Shown here: positions 8,642 through 17,144 of the stretch, in pieces
How the letters are laid out: every line of letters starts with the position of its first letter
Numbering within the stretch: the first letter of the stretch is position 1
Assembly: GCA_947503965.1 (NCBI GenBank)
Contig: CANNFU010000011.1
Location: forward strand, 55,279 to 119,278
Source: an uncultured Paracoccaceae bacterium
GTDB lineage: Bacteria; Pseudomonadota; Alphaproteobacteria; Rhodobacterales; Rhodobacteraceae
Direction: 5' to 3'
DNA length: 64,000 nt
Position numbers and translations under genes: made by a program
The notes under the pieces: generated by a model
Told to the model about the DNA's origin: nothing
What the model saw: only the letters and a program-made list of their open reading frames with translations
The model's database searches: none

Positions 8642-8983
8642 ATGCGACCGCTCTTTGTTCTTTTGCTGACACTGGGTCTTTTGTTGCCGCGCACCGGTGC
8701 TGCGCTGGCGGATCTTATGGGCTTTCAGAGCCTGGTGATCTGCACCGGGACTGATCTTGTGACGCTGGTGATATCGCCAGATGGGACGCCGATCGAGGTT
8801 GAGATCGCCGAACATGGCCCATGTTTAGCTGCGACAATCCCGATGACACCGGACCGGCCTGTCACGACTGTTCAAACCCTTGTCGCCGACCATCATCTTG
8901 GATTGCCATCACCCCAACCGCATCCACTTTCTATACAATGGAACGGGCCGCCCCCTGAACGCGGCCCACCTGTGTCGCACTAG
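8642..8983 (+). CDS. Small exported protein, possibly DUF2946-like
   Basis: A 113-residue product with an N-terminal hydrophobic segment starting MRPLFVLLLTLGLLLP and a likely cleavage site after ALA. It is followed by a short domain with two cysteines (VICTGTD and HGPC). Cysteine-containing exported proteins of this size are often filed under DUF2946 and sit near copper or redox genes, but that assignment is tentative. No convincing ribosome-binding site precedes either this start or the alternative ATG at 8597, which would add 15 residues. It is transcribed toward the DJ-1-like gene. Confidence 0.6.
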   Translation: MRPLFVLLLTLGLLLPRTGAALADLMGFQSLVICTGTDLVTLVISPDGTPIEVEIAEHGPCLAATIPMTPDRPVTTVQTLVADHHLGLPSPQPHPLSIQWNGPPPERGPPVSH

Positions 8984-9079
8984 GCGCGCCTGCACCTGCA
9001 GGCCCAACACGTAATCACATTTGACAGCGACCCTGCCCATCGCATGGCGCAGGACCACTTGAGTTCAGGAGATACCAAC

Positions 9080-9919
9080 ATGCTGCACCGCAGACAGATA
9101 CTTACACTCGCCGCCGCCGGCCTTATCACACCTGCGGTCGCCCGCACTGCACTGGCCCAAATGGCGCTGCCGGACGGATCGGCGCGGGCCACCGTCGATC
9201 AGCCACTTCACGATATGTCTGTCTGGCCCGCAGAATGGACCGGTGATGAAACCGTGTTGATGCTGGCCTATCCCGGTATGACCGCGCTTGATCTGGTGGG
9301 GCCGCAATACATGTTTGGCAGTCTTTGGGGGGCGACAGTGCAGGTTGTCGCCAAGACGCGTGACCCGATTGTCAGCGATACGCGCCTGACCATCATGCCC
9401 GACCTGACCTTGGCCGAGGCGCCAGAGACCTGTACGGTGCTGTTCGCACCGGGCGGCATTTCCGGCACGTTGAACGCGATGGAGGATGCAAAGACGATTG
9501 ATTTTCTGGCCTCACGCGGGGCGACGGCGGATTACGTGACCGCTGTTTGCACGGGCACACTTCTGTTGGGTCAGGCCGGGCTGATTGACGGCTACCGCGC
9601 CGCGACACATTGGTTGGCACGCGACACGCTGGATGCGTTCGGCGCGCAGGCCGTAGATGCGCGCGTGGTACGCGACCGCAATCGCATCACCGGCGGCGGG
9701 GTGACCGCAGGCATCGATTTCGGCCTTTCGATGATCGCGGAACTACGCGGGACCCGGTATGCGCAAGCCGTGCAACTATTGGCTGAATACGCCCCTGAAC
9801 CGCCACTAGATGCGGGCACCTTGCAAACGGCACCGCCTGACATCCGCGATATGATGGTTGGCATGTTCCCCGGATTTGATGCCCATGCCCGCGCAGTCGC
9901 GGCGACAAGACGCGGCTAG
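9080..9919 (+). CDS. Exported DJ-1/PfpI-family protein (isonitrile hydratase-like)
   Basis: A 279-residue protein with a twin-arginine-like leader (HRRQILTLAAAGLITPAV, predicted cleavage near ALAQM at residue 28) followed by a complete DJ-1/PfpI domain. The nucleophile elbow is TAVCTGTLLL with Cys157. MLAYPGMTALDLVGP opens the domain and supplies a conserved Asp. THWLARDTLDAFG matches the isonitrile hydratase/ThiJ group, whose members can hydrate isonitriles. The export signal is notable because most relatives are cytoplasmic. The ATG at 9080 follows AGGAG at 9068-9072. Confidence 0.85.
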   Translation: MLHRRQILTLAAAGLITPAVARTALAQMALPDGSARATVDQPLHDMSVWPAEWTGDETVLMLAYPGMTALDLVGPQYMFGSLWGATVQVVAKTRDPIVSDTRLTIMPDLTLAEAPETCTVLFAPGGISGTLNAMEDAKTIDFLASRGATADYVTAVCTGTLLLGQAGLIDGYRAATHWLARDTLDAFGAQAVDARVVRDRNRITGGGVTAGIDFGLSMIAELRGTRYAQAVQLLAEYAPEPPLDAGTLQTAPPDIRDMMVGMFPGFDAHARAVAATRRG

Positions 9920-10189
9920 TGACCAAAAGACACGTTGGGGGTCAATTGTCGCCCCCAACAACTTGCAAGCGATTTGCGATTGCGGTGCGTTCGTCCGCCG
10001 GTTTGCTGAGAAGAACAGGTACTTCTGCTTTGCACCGGCCAGGTAAGAGTACAGCTGACGTCCAACGATAAGGGGATTCGAGGAATAGTTGGGCGTCGAT
10101 GTACTGGAACGGGGTACCGGCCGGGTCGAAATTAACCGAGCACTGCTCTCAAACGAAGGAAATATCAGGGCGTTGTTCCGTCAGACACC
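9920..10189. other. Intergenic region before the gene remnant
   Basis: No convincing gene is visible. An 8-bp inverted repeat, GTTGGGGG (9934-9941) / CCCCCAAC (9952-9959), lies just after the DJ-1-like gene. It lacks a following T-run, so it is only a possible terminator. The rest shows no codon pattern like its neighbours. Confidence 0.5.
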
Positions 10190-10402
10190 GCCGCCCCTGA
10201 GTTCCGGTTCGGCGATGACGCCCATCGGGTTGACCGTGCAGACATCGAATTTGTCCGCAACACGGAAACCGGCCTGACAGCATCGTTCATCCTGCCAGAC
10301 GCTGTCACTGATTATGCAGGTCAAGACATCTGGTTCTATCAAGACCTTGCCCGTGTCTGGGGCGGCATTTTGAGTTTCAATATTCCTGCCCCTTGCGCGC
10401 TG
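10190..10402 (+). pseudogene. Remnant duplicate of the 3' end of the ClpP-like gene at 11580-12635
   Basis: About 210 bases here align with roughly 12390-12603 in the 3' part of the gene on the far side of the IS element, identical at about nine positions in ten by eye. A block of some 60 bases (about 10279-10339 and 12480-12540) is identical. The frame is still open and reads EFRFGDDA, then DIEFVRNTETGLTASFILPD, and later QDIWFYQDLARVWGGIL. There is no start codon or upstream domain. It is a truncated duplicate left beside the insertion sequence. Confidence 0.85.
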
Positions 10403-10440
10403 TTTGCAGTTGGTCCTTACATAGAATTGGCTGACCTAGT

Positions 10441-11472
10441 TGTGAGCTTTCAACAGGTTGTCCATTTGATCCAGACCGAGTTGGTTGGAGTTACCAAGCT
10501 TCAACACTTTTTGGCGGGATCGAATGAACGTGCACCAGAATGCCAGACTGACCCCTCTTGGTCGAGAGCGGCTCGTCGGGATGATCGCGGGCGGGATGGG
10601 CTTTTCGCAAGCCGGGGCGGTCTGCGGTTGCTCTGCCAAGACCGCCGCGAAGTGGTGGCAGCGGTATGAACGGGAGGGACGCGAGGGTTTGCAAGACCGC
10701 AGCTCACGCCCGCTCTCTCTGCGCACCCCGACGCCAGATCATGTGGCAGACCGGATCATCGCATTGCGTCGCCAGCGTTTGACCGGGGCCCACATCGCGG
10801 CCAAGACCGGCGTCTCGCCTGCGACAGTCAGTCGTGTGCTGCGCCGGGCCGGTCTCAGCCGCCTGCGCGATCTGGAGCCCGCCGAACCAGTGCGCCGCTA
10901 TGAACGCGACCATCCTGGCGACCTGATCCACCTCGATATCAAGCGCCTGGGGCGGTTCGCGCGTGTCGGGCACCTCATCACCGGCGACGGCACGGGTCAG
11001 TCCAACAGCCGCGGGATCGGCTGGGAGTATGTTCATGTCTGTATCGACGACGCCTCGCGGCTTTCCTTCACGCAAATCCACCCCGACGAGAAGGCTGTCA
11101 GTGCCGTCGCACATCTGCGCGCAGCGGTCGCCTGGTATGCTTCAATGGGTGTGACAGTCGCACGCGTCATGACTGACAATGGCAGCGGCTACAAATCTCA
11201 TGCTTTCAAGGCCGCCTGCCACGACCTGGGGATCAGGCATATCCGCATCAAGCCTTACACGCCGAAAATCAACGGAAAAGCCGAACGGCTCATCCAGACG
11301 GCGCTGCGCGGATGGGCCTATGCCCGCGCATACCAGTCCTCCGATCAGCGCGCCGCCGACCTTCCCGTCTGGACCCATCTCTACAATTGGCACCGACCAC
11401 ACGCGGCGCTAAAGTCAAAACCTCCAATCACCCGGTTGGCTTTGGATCGGAACAACCTATTGAGGTTCCACA
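10441..11472 (+). mobile_element. IS481-family insertion sequence, about 1.03 kb
   Basis: The left end is TGTGAGCTTTCAACAGGTTG (10441-10460). The reverse complement of the right end (11472 down) reads TGTGGAACCTCAATAGGTTG. Both closely resemble the IS481 terminal repeat as I recall it (TGTGAAGATTCAATAGGTTG). Length and single-transposase layout fit the family. CTAG flanks both sides (10436-10439, 11474-11477), matching the known NCTAGN target. The outer bases differ (C..T left, G..C right), so the two flanks need not come from one insertion event. Confidence 0.9.
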
Positions 11473-11477
11473 GCTAG
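10524..11477 (+). CDS. IS481-family DDE transposase
   Basis: The intact 317-residue transposase has an N-terminal helix-turn-helix region (MGFSQAGAVCGCSAKTAAKWWQRY). This is followed by an rve integrase core with the catalytic triad D138 (LIHLDIKRLGR), D218 (VMTDNGSGYKS) and E254 (NGKAERLIQT). The ATG at 10524 gives the usual start; an in-frame start at 10485 would add 13 residues. The stop codon TAG (11475-11477) lies outside the terminal repeat, inside the flanking CTAG, so termination depends on the target site. The element appears competent. Confidence 0.93.
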   Translation: MNVHQNARLTPLGRERLVGMIAGGMGFSQAGAVCGCSAKTAAKWWQRYEREGREGLQDRSSRPLSLRTPTPDHVADRIIALRRQRLTGAHIAAKTGVSPATVSRVLRRAGLSRLRDLEPAEPVRRYERDHPGDLIHLDIKRLGRFARVGHLITGDGTGQSNSRGIGWEYVHVCIDDASRLSFTQIHPDEKAVSAVAHLRAAVAWYASMGVTVARVMTDNGSGYKSHAFKAACHDLGIRHIRIKPYTPKINGKAERLIQTALRGWAYARAYQSSDQRAADLPVWTHLYNWHRPHAALKSKPPITRLALDRNNLLRFHS

Positions 11478-11579
11478 CGCATGGGGTTTGCCATTGGCGT
11501 TTGGGGCATCCGGGCGTACACCGTCTGTATGAACACACACGCAAACCGGGCCCATTGCATTTACCAAACAGTGAAACCG

Positions 11580-12635
11580 ATGAAGAAAGACAAGCCCATG
11601 CGAAACGCCCTTACCCTGGCATTTTCAACCATCCTGGGCGCGGCCGTTGCAACCCTAGGCCATGCGCAGGAAATGACTTTTGAATTTGTGGGGAACGGCG
11701 GCAATTGTCTGGGGTGCGAATGGATCGAAGCGAGCGGCGAAATTACCGCCGATACGCCCGCGCAATTCGCGGCTTTCGCGGACACATTGCGCGGTAGCGG
11801 ATCATTGGCGCTGAACTCGCCCGGTGGAGACCTGGATGCGGCCATCGCCCTAGGCCGGATGATCCGCGCCAGAGGGTGGGGCACCGAACGCCGCGAGATG
11901 GGGTCGAGATATGGCACTCCGGCTGAGACTACGGTCTGTGTTTCGGAATGCGTGCTTGCGTTCATGGGCGGCGTGTCCCGGGATATGGATGGCCGCTTCG
12001 AACTGACGATTGACGGCGCGCGCGGGATCGATTGGGTGTCACCCAAGGTGCTGGACTACACGCTGGATATGGGTGTCTCGGCTGAGGTTCTGACGATTGC
12101 CGACAATGTCCCAGCGAATGCGACGTATACGTTCAGCCTTGATGAAGTCGATCGCCTGGGTTTTGATAACACCTTCGTGACGGTGGATAACTGGCACCTT
12201 GAACCATACAAGGACGGATTGGTGCTGGCGACAAAACAGCGGTTCAGGCCCAGTTACGAGGTAACATTCACACTGTTTTGCAGGGCCGAAGACCCGCGTT
12301 GGCGCATTTTGGTATCCTATCCCGGTGACTACAGTGGCGATTCTTACACGGTTGAGACGCTATTTGATTTCACTCGCGATATTGCCCCTGCTGCCCCTGA
12401 GTTCCGGTTTGGTGATGACGCCTATCCGGTTGCCCGTGGTGATATCGAATTTGTCCGCAACACAGAAACCGGGCTGACGGCATCGTTCATCCTGCCAGAC
12501 GCTGTCACTGATTATGCAGGTCAAGACATCTGGTTCTATCCAGACCTTGCCCGTGTCTGGGGCGGCATTTTGGATTTCACTATTCCTTTGCCCCCTGCGC
12601 GCTGGATGGCAGTGACCGCAGAGAATTGCATCTAG
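11580..12635 (+). CDS. Periplasmic ClpP/crotonase-fold-like protein (COG3904 type)
   Basis: A 351-residue exported protein with a signal peptide of about residues 8-29 (LTLAFSTILGAAVATLGHA). The first domain resembles periplasmic ClpP-like proteins: LNSPGGDLDAAIALG (78-92) is the oxyanion SPGG turn, and CVSECVLAFMGGV (120-132) occupies the usual nucleophile region, with a Ser before the Cys. The C-terminal part (about 200-351) is an unassigned beta-rich domain. Proteolysis is not proven. ATGs at 11580 and 11598 are both possible starts. A 3' fragment of this gene is duplicated left of the IS element, so the locus has been rearranged. Confidence 0.75.
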   Translation: MKKDKPMRNALTLAFSTILGAAVATLGHAQEMTFEFVGNGGNCLGCEWIEASGEITADTPAQFAAFADTLRGSGSLALNSPGGDLDAAIALGRMIRARGWGTERREMGSRYGTPAETTVCVSECVLAFMGGVSRDMDGRFELTIDGARGIDWVSPKVLDYTLDMGVSAEVLTIADNVPANATYTFSLDEVDRLGFDNTFVTVDNWHLEPYKDGLVLATKQRFRPSYEVTFTLFCRAEDPRWRILVSYPGDYSGDSYTVETLFDFTRDIAPAAPEFRFGDDAYPVARGDIEFVRNTETGLTASFILPDAVTDYAGQDIWFYPDLARVWGGILDFTIPLPPARWMAVTAENCI

Positions 12636-12648
12636 TTGCGTGCGGCGG

Positions 12649-12666
12649 GATGGGTCTAAACCCATC
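12649..12666. repeat. Short dispersed palindrome, copy 2
   Basis: GATGGGT-CTAA-ACCCATC starts 14 bases after the stop of the ClpP-like gene and is followed by TTACG. It has the same arms as the copies at 6808 and 59967. Confidence 0.6.
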
Positions 12667-12907
12667 TTACGATGTCGCCAATGTGGCTGGGTTGAATGGT
12701 CCGCGCCGCGGCTTGCGGGCAAGCAGGGAAGACACTTTCTTCGCTTGGGCAGCGTCTTAGGCATTGCATTTGACTGATACGCCGTTCTGGAATGTCGCGC
12801 GCATTTGGCATGATGCGCCGGATTTTCTGAGACCCATCAACGCGCAGCGTCGCGCAATCAAGCAAATTGTTTTTGCGAACGCGCGCCGGTTCACGCTAAA
12901 TGGCAAG

Positions 12908-13816
12908 ATGGTTCCAAAGGCACTCAATGCATTCTGTCTGATCATGCGTCGCGGTTCGCTGGCGGGGGCAGCGACCGATATGAATCTCAGTCAGTCAGCG
13001 GTGTCACGGTTGATCACAAATCTTGAACACGAACTTGGCCTCTCACTCTTCCATCGGGACCGACGCACGCTGCGACCTACAGACGAGGCGCGGCGCTTTT
13101 TCCAGGAAGCCGAACGCATTCTGGCCGGCATTGAGCAGCTGGCCGATATTGCCAGCGATATTCGGCGAGGCAGCGGCCAGCAGGTGCGCGTCGTTGCGAT
13201 GTCTCGATTAGCCAACAGCGTGCTGCCGCGCGCCGCCATACAGTTTCGCAAGATGATGCCCGCCATCGGGCTGACGCTGGAAACCCACCATCGCCGCGAA
13301 ATGGAGCGATGGCTGACAGGCCGCCAGTTCGACGTTGGATTCGGACCGCTGCCTGTTAGCGACAGCGTAAAACTGGATATCCGGCCTCTTGGCAGCACCC
13401 AAGCTGTTGTCGTTCTGCCAGATGATCACTTTTTGGGCGCTCGGGAAAAAGTGAGCATCAGTGATCTGTTGCATGAGGAATTGCTGGCGCTGACGCCAGA
13501 CACGCTGCTGCAACAGCAGATCGAGGCTGCATTTACAATCGCTGGCGCAAAACCACGCGTCGGCATGCAGACCTCATCTTCGTTGATTGCAGTCAATCTG
13601 GTGGCGCAGGGTTTTGGCTATACGATTACGGATAGGTTCACAGCGACCTGCGCAAGCGGACCTGTCGTGGTGCGTCCACTGGCCGATCAGTTGCTGCTTG
13701 AGTTTGGTATCTTGACGCCGCAAGGGGCGACAATATCGCCAGCGACCGAGGCTTTCGTTACCTGCATGAAAGACGCGTTTGCTTCGTTTGGCACCGTGGG
13801 TCGGGACGATCTTTGA
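12908..13816 (+). CDS. LysR-family transcriptional regulator
   Basis: A 302-residue regulator. Residues 4-62 form the winged helix-turn-helix (ALNAFCLIMRRGSLAGAA, then LSQSAVSRLITNLEHELG). A linker helix follows, then a two-lobed periplasmic-binding-like effector domain (about 90-295). The start at 12908 places the HTH at the N-terminus as in relatives; an upstream in-frame ATG at 12764 would add 48 residues that do not resemble the family. The effector is unknown. The gene lies upstream of the PstS-OmpA fusion gene on the same strand and could regulate it, though an interval of about 230 bases separates them. Confidence 0.9.
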   Translation: MVPKALNAFCLIMRRGSLAGAATDMNLSQSAVSRLITNLEHELGLSLFHRDRRTLRPTDEARRFFQEAERILAGIEQLADIASDIRRGSGQQVRVVAMSRLANSVLPRAAIQFRKMMPAIGLTLETHHRREMERWLTGRQFDVGFGPLPVSDSVKLDIRPLGSTQAVVVLPDDHFLGAREKVSISDLLHEELLALTPDTLLQQQIEAAFTIAGAKPRVGMQTSSSLIAVNLVAQGFGYTITDRFTATCASGPVVVRPLADQLLLEFGILTPQGATISPATEAFVTCMKDAFASFGTVGRDDL

Positions 13817-13992
13817 TTTTCAAGAGCTTTCTATTTTATCAGCCATGATTTGAGTTTGGGTCGCGACACCCTTTGCCCCATTCGCTTCAGAAAACAGAAC
13901 TGACTCTTGCGCTTTTTGCAAGCCAGTATCCTATAATTCAGTTTTATTGACACAATTAAAGCTAATTCTGCCGAAAAATAGGGTGCTGGATA

Positions 13993-14013
13993 TGCGGTCC
14001 AAAAATGACCGCA
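13993..14013. promoter_or_regulatory. Perfect 7-7-7 dyad upstream of the PstS-OmpA gene
   Basis: TGCGGTC (13993-13999), 7-base spacer, GACCGCA (14007-14013), ending 35 bases before the start codon at 14049. Size and position fit an operator overlapping or just downstream of a promoter. A TATAAT at 13932-13937 could be the -10 element. The binding protein is unknown. Confidence 0.45.
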
Positions 14014-14048
14014 ACTCGGAAATCTCAATTTGGCAAGGAGTCAGCAAA

Positions 14049-15632
14049 ATGTATTGGACGAGTAGGAAAAACCTCTTGGTGGGAACGGCAATGTCGCTCC
14101 TGGCCACATCATCATTCGCACAAGAGGTTGTTTTGACGGCGCTGGATGGTGGTGTGACGATCGCGGGTGATTTGTTGGCGTTTGATGGTGAGCGCTACAC
14201 GATAAGCACCGTTCTGGGGCAGTTGGAACTGGATGCCAGCATGGTGCGGTGTGACGGGGCGGCCTGTCCTGTGACCCTGCCGCAGACATCAGAGTTTCGG
14301 ATTTCGGGATCGCGAACATTGGGCAAGGATCTCGTGCCCAGCCTGCTCGGCGCTTACAGCAGCAACAAGATCGACACATTCGGCGCCATCACGCAGGCGC
14401 AGAGCCAGAACGGGGCTGTCAGTTATGAGGTCGTCAGCGCCTCTGGTGACAAGATCGCGGCGGTTGACATTGCGGCCTCGAACACCACCGATGGTTTGAC
14501 GGACCTGCTGCGCGGCGATGCGGCGATTGCGCTGGCCTCGCGCCCGGCGCGCAATCGAGAAGCCCGCGCTTTTGAAGAGGCAGGCTTTGGCGATATCCGC
14601 GCGACCCAGAATGAGCATATCGTGGCGCTTGACGGGCTACTGCTTGTCACCTCACCTGACAATCCGGTACGCGCGATCACCGAACAGAACGCGGCCTTGG
14701 CCTTTGCCGGGCGGATCACCAACTGGGCGGAACTGGGCGGCCCCGATGCGCCGATCAATATCTATGTGCGCGACACCAACTCGGGCATCCGCGAGGTCTT
14801 TGACAACCTGCTGATGCGCCCCAATGGTCTGCAGATCGCCGATAATGTGATCCTCGTGCAAAGCGATGAGGCACTGTCGGACATCGTGTCCATCGACCCC
14901 AACGGGCTTGGCTTCACCAACTTCGCCGATGGCGATGGCGCAAAGGCGCTGGCGATTGAAGGTGTGTGTGGGCTGCAAACCCCGCCCAATGCCTTTACCA
15001 TCAAGACCGAAGAATACCCCCTGACCCGCCTGCTTTACATGTACACCGCTGATGATCGGCTGCCGGTCCATGCCCGAGGCATGCTGGATTTTGCGCTGTC
15101 CGAAGAGGCGCAGGGCCTGATCTCGAATGCCGGTTTTATCGACCAGACGATCCGTGAAGCCTCGGTTGATAGCCAGGGTCTGCGTGTGGCCTCGGCCGTT
15201 GTGGCCAACCGGGATTTCTCCACCTTCCCGCAGCTGCAACAGATGATGGAGCAGCTGATCAGCTCGGACCGTTTGTCGACCACGTTCCGGTTCGAGACCG
15301 GATCAAGCAATCTCGATGCCCGTGCGCAGGAAGATGTCGTGCGCCTGGCCCGGCTGCTGAGCAGCGATGCCTATCGCAACAAGGAAGCCGTCTTTGTGGG
15401 CTTCACGGACTCGGTCGGTGATCCCGAACTGAACCGGCAATTGTCCGAACGCCGCGCGCAACAAGTGGTGCAGCAACTGCTGGACGAGAACCCGAACCTG
15501 CAGGCCAATGTCGCTCTGCAAGCCATCGGGTATGGCGAAATTTCCCCGCTGGGATGCAACGAGACCAATACAGGCCGCCGGATCAACCGCCGCGTCGAGG
15601 TCTGGGTCCGGGATGTCGTCGCACGCAACTGA
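14049..15632 (+). CDS. PstS-like phosphate-binding domain fused to an OmpA C-terminal domain
   Basis: A 527-residue exported protein. The signal peptide ends near residue 25 (TSSFAQEVV). Residues of about 75-385 form a PstS-type periplasmic binding domain with FAGRITNWAELGGPDAPINI and VRDTNSGIREVFDNLL. Residues of about 410-520 are an OmpA peptidoglycan-binding domain with FRFETGSSNLDARAQ and GFTDSVGDPELNRQLSERRA. The fusion should tether an anion-binding domain to peptidoglycan. It has a strong AAGGAG site before the ATG. No pstCAB genes are nearby, so a role in phosphate import is doubtful; sensing or scavenging at the wall is an inference. Confidence 0.88.
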   Translation: MYWTSRKNLLVGTAMSLLATSSFAQEVVLTALDGGVTIAGDLLAFDGERYTISTVLGQLELDASMVRCDGAACPVTLPQTSEFRISGSRTLGKDLVPSLLGAYSSNKIDTFGAITQAQSQNGAVSYEVVSASGDKIAAVDIAASNTTDGLTDLLRGDAAIALASRPARNREARAFEEAGFGDIRATQNEHIVALDGLLLVTSPDNPVRAITEQNAALAFAGRITNWAELGGPDAPINIYVRDTNSGIREVFDNLLMRPNGLQIADNVILVQSDEALSDIVSIDPNGLGFTNFADGDGAKALAIEGVCGLQTPPNAFTIKTEEYPLTRLLYMYTADDRLPVHARGMLDFALSEEAQGLISNAGFIDQTIREASVDSQGLRVASAVVANRDFSTFPQLQQMMEQLISSDRLSTTFRFETGSSNLDARAQEDVVRLARLLSSDAYRNKEAVFVGFTDSVGDPELNRQLSERRAQQVVQQLLDENPNLQANVALQAIGYGEISPLGCNETNTGRRINRRVEVWVRDVVARN

Positions 15633-15726
15633 TGCGACGGACACCCAAACAATCCCAAATCACCACGGATCTGACAAACTCATGTCGCGATCTCCGTCCA
15701 GGATCCCTCCAAACGAGGACAAAACA

Positions 15727-16740
15727 ATGAAATTTCTACAAACACTCACACTTGCCGCGCTTGCAGCGTTTCCGGCGCAGCTGATCGCGCAATGCGATCA
15801 AGGGGAAAGGGTTGCCCGTTTCAGCCTGATCACGGCACTGCAGGGCCATCCCAAGGGCGAAGCTGCACTTGCCTTTGCCGAGCAGGTCAACACGCAGCTT
15901 GATGGTACATTATGTGTCGAGGTTTATGGCCGCAGCGAGCTTTATAATGATGACGACGTCTTTGAGGCACTGTTAAACGACGACGTTCAATTCGCCGCCC
16001 CGGGTGTCACGAAATTCGGGGCGTACTCCGATCAGTTCGAACTTTTCAATCTACCCTTCCTGTTCGACGGACCTTTGCAGGTCATGGCGTTCCTCGAAAC
16101 AGAAATGGCGCAAAGCATGACCGATGGGATCAGTGATGACGGCTTTGTCGGGCTGGGCTATTGGGCAAACGGGATGCGGCAGTATTCGGCGACAGTTCCA
16201 ATGCGGTTGCCAAGTGATGCCAGCGGTCTGAGTTTCCGGGTGTCGTCCAGCTCACCTGTCACCGCTGAGGTGCTGCGCCGGATGAACATCACTCCGGTCA
16301 AGCTATCCTTCAGCAAAGTTTATGACGCGCTGGCCTCGGGCGAGGTGCAGGGACAGGAAAACACCTGGGCCAATATCCAGAAAGAGGAATTCTATCTCGA
16401 ACAGGCTGCAGTTACAGAAACGAACCATAACTATATCGGTTATCTGGTTGTCACGTCACAGGCGTTTCTTGACAGCCTTGATCCGGATACGCGCCAAACG
16501 GTGGTTGATATCATGAAATTGACCACGCATGAACGAAACCGTTTTGCCTATGAGATCAATCAGGCCCGACGCCAGGATATTCTGGATGATGACGGTGTGA
16601 TTATCACGCTGACGCCTGAGGAACTGGCGATCTGGAGGGCAGAGATGAAGCCGGTCTGGGATCAGTTTCGGTCTTCCATCGGGGGCGACCTGATCGACGC
16701 GGCGGTCGAAATCAACGCGACGGTCGATCCTTTCAACTAA
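15727..16740 (+). CDS. TRAP-type substrate-binding protein (DctP family), orphan
   Basis: A 337-residue periplasmic binding protein with a signal peptide (MKFLQTLTLAALAAFPAQ, cleavage near LIAQ). The DctP fold is shown by GHPKGEAALAFAEQVN near the start and AAPGVTKFGAYSDQFELFNLPF in lobe one. Another mark is KLSFSKVYDALASGEVQGQENTWANI, where the Arg/Asn contacts for an organic acid are expected. TRAP importers also need DctQ and DctM membrane proteins, and none lies within the window. It is 94 bases downstream of the PstS-OmpA gene on the same strand, so the two may be co-transcribed binding proteins without transport partners. Confidence 0.9.
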   Translation: MKFLQTLTLAALAAFPAQLIAQCDQGERVARFSLITALQGHPKGEAALAFAEQVNTQLDGTLCVEVYGRSELYNDDDVFEALLNDDVQFAAPGVTKFGAYSDQFELFNLPFLFDGPLQVMAFLETEMAQSMTDGISDDGFVGLGYWANGMRQYSATVPMRLPSDASGLSFRVSSSSPVTAEVLRRMNITPVKLSFSKVYDALASGEVQGQENTWANIQKEEFYLEQAAVTETNHNYIGYLVVTSQAFLDSLDPDTRQTVVDIMKLTTHERNRFAYEINQARRQDILDDDGVIITLTPEELAIWRAEMKPVWDQFRSSIGGDLIDAAVEINATVDPFN

Positions 16741-17144
16741 AGCACTGATGCGCCGCGTGAGATAGGACACGCGGTGCATCCTATAATTCCGCCAGGCAGG
16801 CGTCACCGCTCGCGCGGTCTGCGCTGTTTACGCAAGGTGAGAGTCTGGATGATCGATATTTGCCCGATCCTCCCGCCGCCATGCAGCGTTGAGAATGATG
16901 CGGACGCGGATATCTTTGAGTTGCGCGCACGCGTGGCGAGAAATTGTAATGGCTGCCATGTGCTGTTTCGAAACCGTCGCTGCAATCAGCAGAAACGGCA
17001 GCTTAGACAATAATCTGCCCCCTGCCGGAAAGGTATCATTTGATGCCGATACCCATTTTGTAACGCCTTGCACAGTCTCGCAATATATACAGGCATCCCA
17101 TCCATCACTGATGGCGTCAAAAACCAATCATCTGATCAGTACGG
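16741..17144. other. 404-base intergenic interval
   Basis: Between the stops of the dctP-like gene and the convergent FkbM methyltransferase. Apart from the hairpin at 16747-16780 I see no gene with a ribosome-binding site and no repeat. Short open frames here lack family features. Confidence 0.5.
16747..16780 (+). terminator. Strong hairpin after the dctP-like gene
   Basis: Stem GATGCGCCGCGTG (16747-16759) / CACGCGGTGCATC (16768-16780) with one G-T pair and an 8-base loop, six bases after the stop. The following bases are CTATAATTCC rather than a T-run, so termination may be inefficient or Rho-assisted. Confidence 0.55.

Noticed and set aside
9934..9959. GTTGGGGG/CCCCCAAC hairpin as a terminator of the DJ-1-like gene
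   Set aside because: No T-run follows; left as a note inside the intergenic entry.
12764..12907. Longer LysR start adding 48 residues
   Set aside because: The extra residues precede the HTH and do not match the family, in which the HTH is N-terminal.
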